A DNA stretch of 15,465 bases from JACDDK01 sp035689095 (GTDB taxonomy: Bacteria; Actinomycetota; Rubrobacteria; Rubrobacterales; Rubrobacteraceae): assembly GCA_035689095.1 (NCBI GenBank), contig DASSMB010000214.1, positions 1 to 15,465 on the forward strand, in the 5' to 3' direction. Under the pieces are notes generated by a model. The model had not been told where the DNA came from, did not search any database, and saw only the letters and a list, made by a program, of their open reading frames with translations. The position numbers were made by a program, and so were the translations under genes. This document shows, piece after piece, positions 1 through 3,870 of the stretch. Numbering within the stretch: the first letter of the stretch is position 1; each line of letters opens with the position of its first letter.

Positions 1-141
1 AGAAGGAGTAGAGATGGTGATGCCCGGAGACAACACGGTAATGAACGTGGAGCTCATCTCGCCCATAGCTATGGATGAGGGTCTCAACTTCGCGATACGT
101 GAGGGTGGCAGGACTGTTGGTGCTGGTGTCGTCACCGAGAT
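1..141. repeat. Terminal direct repeat, left copy
   Basis: Bases 1-141 are identical in sequence and orientation to 15325-15465, the 3' part of tuf. The exact length, reaching both ends of the record, is a signature of k-mer overlap closure in a de Bruijn assembly, or of two identical tuf genes. Confidence 0.97.
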
Positions 142-151
142 AGTCGAGTAG
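1..151 (+). CDS. tuf: Elongation factor Tu, C-terminal end (partial, first copy)
   Basis: The reading frame is open from base 2 and ends at TAG 149-151, giving the last 49 residues of EF-Tu. It includes the signature stretches VEMVMPGDN and FAIREGGRTVGAGVV of domain III, the beta-barrel that contacts aminoacyl-tRNA. EF-Tu carries aminoacyl-tRNA to the ribosomal A site as a GTP complex. The rest of this copy lies upstream of the window. Bases 1-141 are identical to 15325-15465 in the tuf gene at the other end, so this is either a second, identical tuf copy or the same copy seen twice through an assembly closure. Family assignment is certain; whether it is a separate gene is not. Confidence 0.95.
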   Translation, partial: EGVEMVMPGDNTVMNVELISPIAMDEGLNFAIREGGRTVGAGVVTEIVE

Positions 152-170
152 GTAAAAAGCCTGACGGATG

Positions 171-195
171 AGGGGCGGTGCGGTGTGCCGCCCCT
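171..195 (+). other. Hairpin in the tuf-rpmG gap
   Basis: A perfect 8-bp stem (AGGGGCGG 171-178 with CCGCCCCT 188-195) closes a 9-nt loop, 19 nt after the tuf stop and 7 nt before the rpmG Shine-Dalgarno. No T-run follows, so it does not fit a classic intrinsic terminator. It may stabilise the 3' end of the tuf mRNA, be a weak attenuator, or reduce access to the rpmG start. The structure is seen; the function is inferred. Confidence 0.5.
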
Positions 196-213
196 GTGAT
201 TTGGAGGAATGTT

Positions 214-363
214 GTGCGACAATTAGTAACGCTGGCTTGCGAGGAGTGCAAGCGCCGGAACTACAGCAGCCGTAAGAACCGGCGGAATACTCCGGACCGC
301 ATCCAGCTACAGAAGTTCTGTCCGTGGTGCCGGCAGCATACGGCGCACCGGGAGACCCGTTAA
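214..363 (+). CDS. rpmG: 50S ribosomal protein L33
   Basis: A 49-residue basic protein of normal L33 length, a small component of the large subunit near the E site. It has two zinc-ribbon knuckles, CEEC (Cys9, Cys12) and CPWC (Cys36, Cys39), so it is the zinc-binding (C+) form of L33; zinc-free paralogs used under zinc limitation lack these cysteines. I chose GTG 214 because GGAGG (203-207) lies 6 nt upstream and the product then begins VRQLVTLACEEC like other L33 proteins. The in-frame GTG at 178 would add 12 unrelated residues that overlap the upstream hairpin. The gene sits between tuf and tRNA-Trp/secE, a common bacterial arrangement. The tRNA begins 13 nt after the stop, so co-transcription is likely. 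Confidence 0.95.
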   Translation: MRQLVTLACEECKRRNYSSRKNRRNTPDRIQLQKFCPWCRQHTAHRETR

Positions 364-376
364 GGGACCGAGACAG

Positions 377-449
377 AGGGCAGTAGCTCAGTTGGAAGAG
401 CAGCGGTCTCCAAAACCGCAGGTCGTGGGTTCGAGTCCCTCCTGCCCTG
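377..449 (+). tRNA. trnW: tRNA-Trp (anticodon CCA)
   Basis: A full cloverleaf can be drawn. The acceptor stem is AGGGCAG (377-383) with CTGCCCT (442-448). The D stem is GCTC/GAGC (386-389/398-401). The anticodon stem is GCGGT/ACCGC (403-407/415-419) around loop CTCCAAA, with CCA at 410-412. The T arm is GTGGG/CCCTC (425-429/437-441) around TTCGAGT. G449 is the discriminator base. The 3' CCA is not encoded (450-452 read CTC), so it must be added by nucleotidyltransferase. The second T-stem pair (426 with 440) is a U-U mismatch. It is placed between rpmG and secE and is probably processed from the same transcript. Confidence 0.95.
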
Positions 450-479
450 CTCCAGTAGATAGAACCAGGCGAGGAAGTG

Positions 480-743
480 ATGGGTAAAAAGCGCGCCTCC
501 GCGGCTCAGGCCAAGGGGACCAACAAGAAGTCACAGCAGCAGCCCAAGAAGAGTTTCTTCAGCGGGATCAGGGATTTCGTGCGCGGGGTCCGGGCCGAGT
601 TGAAGCGGGTTAGCTGGCCGAACCGGGATCAGCTCCGGCAGAGCACGGCGGTCGTGTTGATCATCGTGCTGGTGCTCGGCGCTTACGTGGCCGCGTGGGA
701 CTTCGTCTTCCAGAGCATCGCCCGCCTGGTGTTCCTAAGGTAG
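480..743 (+). CDS. secE: Preprotein translocase subunit SecE
   Basis: An 87-residue single-span membrane protein of the SecYEG translocon; SecE clamps around SecY and is needed for its stability. Residues 1-30 are a polar, Lys/Gln-rich cytoplasmic tail. Next comes the conserved amphipathic segment with VRAELKRVSWP, then one hydrophobic helix (about residues 58-80), matching the short single-span SecE form of most bacteria outside gamma-proteobacteria. ATG 480 is preferred: GAGG at 471-474 gives 5 nt spacing, whereas GTG 477 would leave only 2. The gene lies 30 nt after tRNA-Trp and 15 nt before nusG, the classic secE-nusG pair. Confidence 0.95.
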   Translation: MGKKRASAAQAKGTNKKSQQQPKKSFFSGIRDFVRGVRAELKRVSWPNRDQLRQSTAVVLIIVLVLGAYVAAWDFVFQSIARLVFLR

Positions 744-758
744 CGGGAGTTAAGAGAT

Positions 759-1295
759 TTGAAGAAGTGGTACGTCATAAACACATACTCGGGGCACGAG
801 AACAAGGTCCGCACGACGCTTGAGCGGCGGGTCGAGTCTCTCGGTGTAGGCCGTCATTTTGGAGAGATCAGCATCCCGATGGAGAGTGTCATCGAGATCA
901 AGGACGGCAAGAAGGTCCCCGTCGAGCAGCGCCAGTTCCCCGGATATATCCTGGTGAACATGGACATGAACGAGAATACCTGGCAGATCGTGCGCCAGAC
1001 GCCGGGCGTCACCCAGATCGTCGGCAACGGAGACAAACCCCTGCCGCTGAGCCGCGCCGAGGTCGAGCGTCTGCTGCATCCGGGCGAGGCCGCCGACGCG
1101 GCGCGGGAGAAGGTCAAGACGACGGTGGATTACACTATCGGGGAGACGGTCAAGGTCATCGGCGGACCGCTCTCGGACTTTACGGGTGCGATCTCGGACA
1201 TAAACGTGGACCAGTCGCGGTTGAAGGTGCTGGTCTCGATCTTCGGCCGGGAGACGCCGGTCGAGCTTTCTTTCAATCAGGTAGCAAAACTCTAA
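759..1295 (+). CDS. nusG: Transcription termination/antitermination factor NusG
   Basis: A 178-residue, two-domain factor that binds the beta' clamp helices of RNA polymerase and, through its C-terminal domain, Rho or ribosomal protein S10. The NGN domain spans about residues 1-110 (KKWYVINTYSGHENKV; FPGYILVNMDM; TPGVTQIVG). The KOW domain spans about 125-178, with the typical segments GETVKVIGGPLSDFTG and LVSIFGRETPVEL. The start is TTG 759, supported by GGGAG (745-749) 9 nt upstream and by the family N-terminus (KKWYV). No earlier in-frame start fits. It is complete, with no insert between the domains. It is 15 nt from secE and 21 nt from rplK, so it is likely part of a continuous transcript. 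Confidence 0.97.
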   Translation: MKKWYVINTYSGHENKVRTTLERRVESLGVGRHFGEISIPMESVIEIKDGKKVPVEQRQFPGYILVNMDMNENTWQIVRQTPGVTQIVGNGDKPLPLSRAEVERLLHPGEAADAAREKVKTTVDYTIGETVKVIGGPLSDFTGAISDINVDQSRLKVLVSIFGRETPVELSFNQVAKL

Positions 1296-1316
1296 CAATC
1301 CGAGGAGAGGTTTCTT

Positions 1317-1754
1317 ATGGGTAGAGGACGCGGGCGCCGCGTAGCGCGCAAATTGAAGTTGCAGATCACGGGCGGTCAGGCGAACCCCGCCCCGCCGGTC
1401 GGCCCGGCGCTGGGCCAGGCTCAGGTGAATATCGGGGAGTTCGTGCGGCAGTTCAACGACGCCACGCGCGACCAGATGGGGCAGGTCGTCCCCGTGGAGA
1501 TCACGGTCTTCGAGGACCGCTCTTTCACGTTTATTACCAAGACGCCCCCGGCGGCGTTCCTGCTGAAGCAGGCCGCGGGTCTGGAGAAGGGCAGCGGCGA
1601 GCCGAACAGCAACAAGGTCGGCTCCGTCAGCCGGGCGCAGGTCGAGGAGATAGCCAGGACAAAGATGCCGGACCTCAACGCCGCCGATATAGACGGCGCG
1701 GCGAAGATCGTCGAGGGCACGGCCCGGAGCATGGGGATAACCGTCAATGGGTAA
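1317..1754 (+). CDS. rplK: 50S ribosomal protein L11
   Basis: 145 residues. L11 binds 23S rRNA in the GTPase-associated centre, where EF-G, EF-Tu and RelA act. The N-terminal domain contains NPAPPVGPALGQ (residues 23-34), the proline motif contacted by thiostrepton-type antibiotics. The C-terminal RNA-binding domain contains the conserved GSGEPNSNKVG region and ends in SMGITV. ATG 1317 has a strong Shine-Dalgarno (GAGGAGAGG 1302-1310) 6 nt upstream. The N-terminus MGRGRGRRVARKLKLQI is about four residues longer and more Arg/Gly-rich than the usual MAKK-type start. The stop overlaps the start of rplA by 8 nt, implying translational coupling of L11 and L1. Confidence 0.97.
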   Translation: MGRGRGRRVARKLKLQITGGQANPAPPVGPALGQAQVNIGEFVRQFNDATRDQMGQVVPVEITVFEDRSFTFITKTPPAAFLLKQAAGLEKGSGEPNSNKVGSVSRAQVEEIARTKMPDLNAADIDGAAKIVEGTARSMGITVNG

Positions 1755-2436
1755 GCGACTTTTGGAACAGAGCACGAAGATCGACCGCGAGCGTCTCTAC
1801 GGACCGCGCGAGGCGCTGGAGTTACTCAAGGCGCTCGAAGGCGCGAAGTTCGACGAGAGCGTCGAGGCGCACGTCAACCTGAACGTGGACCCCCGACGCG
1901 CCGACCAGATGGTGCGCGGCACCCTGATGCTCCCGAACGGCACCGGCAAGACTCGCCGGGTGGCTGTCTTCGCCGTGGGTGAGAAGGCCCGCGAGGCGGA
2001 GGACGCCGGCGCGGACGTGGTGGGCGCCGACGACCTGGCGGCACGTATCCGGGACGAGAACTTCATGGACTTCGACGTTGCGGTCGCGACGCCGGACCAG
2101 ATGAGCGTGGTCGGGCGTCTCGGGCAGGTGCTGGGACCGCGCGGGCTGATGCCGAACCCGAAGAGCGGCACGGTTACGATGGACGTTGGCCGCGCGGTCG
2201 AGGATATAAAGAAGGGCAAGATCGAGTACCGGGTGGACCGCTACGGCATCATCCACTCCATCCTCGGCAAGAAGTCCTTCGACCTGGATAGCCTGGTTGC
2301 CAACTACTTCGCCCTGCGGGAGGAGCTTCAGAGGGTGCGTCCGGCGCCGGTGAAGGGCCGCTACTTCAAGTCCATTACGCTCACGACCACGATGGGACCG
2401 TCGGTCAAGGTTGACCCTTCCGTCGAGAAGGAGTAA
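1747..2436 (+). CDS. rplA: 50S ribosomal protein L1
   Basis: 229 residues, normal for the family. L1 forms the mobile stalk at the E site that moves deacylated tRNA, and in studied bacteria it represses its own operon by binding mRNA. Domain I parts (residues about 1-65 and 160-229) flank the inserted domain II. Recognisable stretches are NVDPRRADQMVRG, VLGPRGLMPNPKSGTV and the C-terminal TTTMGPSVKVD. ATG 1747 lies inside the last codons of rplK, with GGGGA at 1733-1736/1737 as a modest ribosome site, so translation is probably coupled. The gap before rplK is only 21 nt and I cannot see a clear L1 operator there. The last codons carry the promoter of the next operon. Confidence 0.97.
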   Translation: MGKRLLEQSTKIDRERLYGPREALELLKALEGAKFDESVEAHVNLNVDPRRADQMVRGTLMLPNGTGKTRRVAVFAVGEKAREAEDAGADVVGADDLAARIRDENFMDFDVAVATPDQMSVVGRLGQVLGPRGLMPNPKSGTVTMDVGRAVEDIKKGKIEYRVDRYGIIHSILGKKSFDLDSLVANYFALREELQRVRPAPVKGRYFKSITLTTTMGPSVKVDPSVEKE

Positions 2437-2439
2437 TAT
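2411..2439 (+). promoter_or_regulatory. Predicted promoter for rplJ-rplL
   Basis: TTGACC (2411-2416) and TAATAT (2434-2439) are spaced by exactly 17 nt, a housekeeping-sigma arrangement. The -35 lies in the last codons of rplA and the -10 covers its TAA stop. Transcription would begin near 2446, just upstream of the L10 leader, which is where a dedicated rplJL promoter should be. This is prediction by consensus only. Confidence 0.6.
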
Positions 2440-2463
2440 CTCGCGCGGACTTTAAGTTAATAA

Positions 2464-2520
2464 GAGTAGACCGAAGACAGCCGGGGTCCGAGAGGACTTA
2501 ATCATCCGGCCGAGGTTGCG
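2464..2520 (+). promoter_or_regulatory. L10 leader (ribosomal protein L10-L12 binding mRNA element)
   Basis: This region has the layout of the bacterial L10 leader, the site where the L10(L12) complex binds its own mRNA. A short stem ACC/GGT (2470-2472/2514-2516) is followed by an asymmetric internal loop GAAGACA (2473-2479) facing CGA, resembling a kink-turn. Above it is stem GCCGG/CCGGC (2480-2484/2506-2510), and within that a hairpin GTCC/GGAC (2486-2489/2494-2497) capped by the GNRA tetraloop GAGA. The position immediately ahead of rplJ matches the family. With excess L10, binding would favour the downstream attenuator and lower rplJL expression. Confidence 0.8.
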
Positions 2521-2544
2521 GAAAGCTTTACGGGATCTTTTTAG

Positions 2545-2574
2545 CCCCGAGCGCCTCTGCGGCCTCGGGGTTTT
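2545..2574 (+). terminator. Attenuator hairpin in the rplJ leader
   Basis: CCCCGAG (2545-2551) plus GCC (2553-2555) pairs with GGC (2561-2563) plus CTCGGGG (2564-2570), with one bulged C at 2552 and a 5-nt loop, followed by TTTT (2571-2574): a 10-bp GC-rich intrinsic terminator before rplJ. The CCGAGG at 2510-2515 in the L10 leader is complementary to CCTCGG (2563-2568) in the 3' arm, so an alternative antiterminator fold is possible. Termination versus read-through would then depend on L10 binding. Confidence 0.75.
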
Positions 2575-2595
2575 ACATTTGGCGGAGGAGTTGAG

Positions 2596-3123
2596 GTGAA
2601 GAGGGAAGACAAGGCTAAGGTGATCGAAGACCTCGCCGGGAAGCTTCGCGGCGGCTCGGCGGTACTCGTGGATTATCAGGGCATCAACGTGGCGCAGAGC
2701 ACCGACCTGAGACGTCAGAGCCGCGAGAACGGCGTCGAGTTCGTAGTCGCCAAGAACACGCTGACGCAGCGGGCGGCTAACGAGGCCGGCATCGAGGGGC
2801 TGGAGCAGTACCTGGTCGGGCCGACGGCGCTTGCGTTCTCCGAGGACCCGGTGGCGAGCGCGAAACTGATGGCGAAGTTCGCGGATCAGGTCGAGACTTT
2901 CGTCCTGAAGGGCGGTCTGCTGGAGGGCGACCGGGTGCTGAACGAGACCGAGGTCGTGGCTCTGAGCAAGCTGCCGGGCCGCGAGCAGCTCATCGCCCAG
3001 ATCGTCGGCGGCATCTCGTCGCCGCTCACAGGCTTCGTGACGGTGTTGAACAACACCATCCAGGGCCTGGTCGTGGCGCTCGGCCAGATCGCGGAGCAGA
3101 AGCAGAGCGCCGAACAGTCGTAG
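2596..3123 (+). CDS. rplJ: 50S ribosomal protein L10
   Basis: 175 residues. L10 anchors the L7/L12 dimers to the ribosomal stalk base next to L11. The N-terminal globular domain (about 1-130) shows KVIEDLAGKLRGGSAVLVDYQGI, FVVAKNTL and YLVGPTALAF. The C-terminal helix (about 135-175), including the LNNTIQGLVVALGQI stretch, is where L12 N-terminal dimers dock. Start is GTG 2596 with GGAGGAG (2584-2590) 5 nt upstream. Preceded by the L10 leader and attenuator and followed 40 nt later by rplL, so autoregulation of the rplJ-rplL pair by L10 is expected. Confidence 0.97.
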   Translation: MKREDKAKVIEDLAGKLRGGSAVLVDYQGINVAQSTDLRRQSRENGVEFVVAKNTLTQRAANEAGIEGLEQYLVGPTALAFSEDPVASAKLMAKFADQVETFVLKGGLLEGDRVLNETEVVALSKLPGREQLIAQIVGGISSPLTGFVTVLNNTIQGLVVALGQIAEQKQSAEQS

Positions 3124-3163
3124 TTCAGTAGTAGGCAAGTAAGTAGATTCAAGGAGGAAGAAG

Positions 3164-3547
3164 ATGGCTGTAACCAAAGAGGAGTTGATGGAGTCGATCG
3201 AGAACATGACCGTTCTCGAGCTGTCGGAGCTGGTGAAGGCTCTGGAGGAGCGCTTCGGCGTCTCCGCCACCGCCGTCGCGGCTGCCCCGGCGGCCGGCGC
3301 GGCCGGCGACGGCGCGGCTGCCGCCGAGGAGGAGCAGACCGAGTTCGACGTCGTGCTTACCGGCGCGGGCGCGAAGAAGATCCAGGTCATCAAGGAGGTG
3401 CGCGCCGCCACCGGACTCGGCCTGAAGGAGGCCAAGGCTCTCGTGGACGAGGCTCCGAACCCCGTAAAGGAAGCCCTCTCCAAGGAGGACGCCGAGGCCC
3501 TGAAGGCCAAGCTGGAAGAGGCCGGCGCCACCGTCGAACTGAAGTAA
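3164..3547 (+). CDS. rplL: 50S ribosomal protein L7/L12
   Basis: 127 residues, acidic. It forms the multi-copy flexible stalk that recruits and stimulates the translational GTPases EF-Tu, EF-G and IF2. The N-terminal dimerisation domain is about residues 1-36, an Ala/Gly-rich hinge about 37-57, and the compact C-terminal domain about 60-127 with FDVVLTGAGAKKIQVIKEVR and GLGLKEAKALVDEAP, the GTPase-contact face. ATG 3164 has a strong Shine-Dalgarno, AAGGAGG (3151-3157), 6 nt upstream, better than that of rplJ, in keeping with L12 being made in excess over L10. It is the last gene of its transcript before tandem hairpins. Confidence 0.98.
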   Translation: MAVTKEELMESIENMTVLELSELVKALEERFGVSATAVAAAPAAGAAGDGAAAAEEEQTEFDVVLTGAGAKKIQVIKEVRAATGLGLKEAKALVDEAPNPVKEALSKEDAEALKAKLEEAGATVELK

Positions 3548-3557
3548 CTCCGTCGCT

Positions 3558-3591
3558 CCCCGCCTACCGGCTTTTGCCGGAGACGCCGGGG
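3558..3591 (+). other. Hairpin in the rplL 3' region
   Basis: The inner stem CCGGC (3567-3571) pairs with GCCGG (3576-3580) around a TTTT loop. The outer stem CCCCG (3558-3562) pairs with CGGGG (3587-3591) across an internal loop. No T-run follows, so this is more likely an mRNA-stabilising or processing structure than a terminator. It is the first of two hairpins in the 323-nt rplL-rpoB gap (3548-3870). Confidence 0.5.
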
Positions 3592-3606
3592 TTCGATTGC
3601 ATCTAC

Positions 3607-3644
3607 GAGAGGCGCTGCCGCATTGCTGCGGTGGCGTCTCTTTT
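3607..3644 (+). terminator. Likely terminator/attenuator after rplL
   Basis: GAGA (3607-3610) pairs with TCTC (3637-3640), and CGCTGCCGC (3613-3621) pairs with GCGGTGGCG (3628-3636), including two G-U pairs. There is a GG bulge, a 6-nt loop, and TTTT at 3641-3644. This 13-bp hairpin with a short U-tract fits a full or partial terminator. In bacteria that co-transcribe rplJL and rpoBC, an attenuator here sets the lower level of RNA polymerase relative to L7/L12; here a separate rpoB promoter also follows. Confidence 0.65.
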
Positions 3645-3714
3645 GCGCGGTGGTGCCGATTGGCGTGGTAGCAAGAAGCCGATAGCTCCATCCGTGGCAC
3701 ATTGCGGAGGGTTA

Positions 3715-3723
3715 TGCTATATT
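3715..3723 (+). promoter_or_regulatory. Possible extended -10 promoter (minor)
   Basis: TGC followed by TATATT (3718-3723) matches an extended -10 (TGN plus a 5/6 hexamer), but there is no recognisable -35 at 16-18 nt upstream. If used, transcription would start near 3730, giving rpoB a leader of about 140 nt. Weak evidence. Confidence 0.3.
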
Positions 3724-3753
3724 GCCCGGCGTCGGTGAGCAGTTCGACTGGCG

Positions 3754-3781
3754 AAAAATATTTTTGATCAGAACGCGGTTC
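3754..3781 (+). promoter_or_regulatory. AT palindrome and GAAC/GTTC inverted repeat upstream of the rpoB promoter
   Basis: AAAAATATTTTT (3754-3765) is a perfect 12-bp palindrome in otherwise GC-rich DNA. Directly after it, GAAC (3771-3774), GCG, GTTC (3778-3781) forms an 11-bp interrupted palindrome ending 7 nt before the -35. The A/T tract could act as an UP-like element or bent DNA, and the inverted repeat as a regulator site. No known regulator is identified. Confidence 0.4.
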
Positions 3782-3788
3782 GCGCGTC

Positions 3789-3817
3789 TTGACTTGCCCT
3801 CTCCGCGGGGGTAAGAT
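3789..3817 (+). promoter_or_regulatory. Predicted rpoBC promoter
   Basis: TTGACT (3789-3794), 17-nt spacer, TAAGAT (3812-3817): both hexamers are close to the housekeeping-sigma consensus with ideal spacing. Transcription would start near 3824, giving a leader of roughly 47 nt to the rpoB start. It lies downstream of the rplL terminator, so rpoB-rpoC can be expressed independently of rplJL. Confidence 0.75.
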
Positions 3818-3870
3818 ATTCGTCTGCGTGTTTAACCGTTCTTCAACAACCCTGCCGGAGGAGAACTAAC

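Noticed and set aside
178..213. Longer rpmG starting at GTG 178
   Set aside because: It would add 12 non-L33 residues encoded in a hairpin and has no Shine-Dalgarno; GTG 214 has GGAGG at ideal spacing.
477..479. secE start at GTG 477
   Set aside because: Only 2 nt from the GAGG motif; the adjacent ATG 480 has proper spacing.
1296..1316. L1 mRNA operator before rplK
   Set aside because: Only 21 nt separate nusG and rplK and I see no stem resembling the L1 target; any site would have to lie in coding sequence.
750..1775. Long open frame on the minus strand opposite nusG-rplK
   Set aside because: Antisense to clearly functional genes; low-complexity Arg/Leu/Asp-rich product typical of GC-rich shadow frames, with no recognisable domain. 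The same applies to minus-strand frames at 2452-3702, 3832-5997, 8179-9195, 9907-11067, 12089-13150 and 13838-14641.
3260..3340. Repeat or low-complexity insertion in rplL
   Set aside because: This is the normal Ala/Gly-rich hinge of L7/L12.
3695..3707. Sigma-54 promoter (TGGCAC...TTGC)
   Set aside because: The spacing between the two elements is 1 base where five are needed.
3771..3781. LexA (SOS) box-like GAAC...GTTC
   Set aside because: The actinobacterial SOS box needs four bases between GAAC and GTTC; here there are three, and rpoB is not an SOS gene. Kept only as an unnamed inverted repeat.
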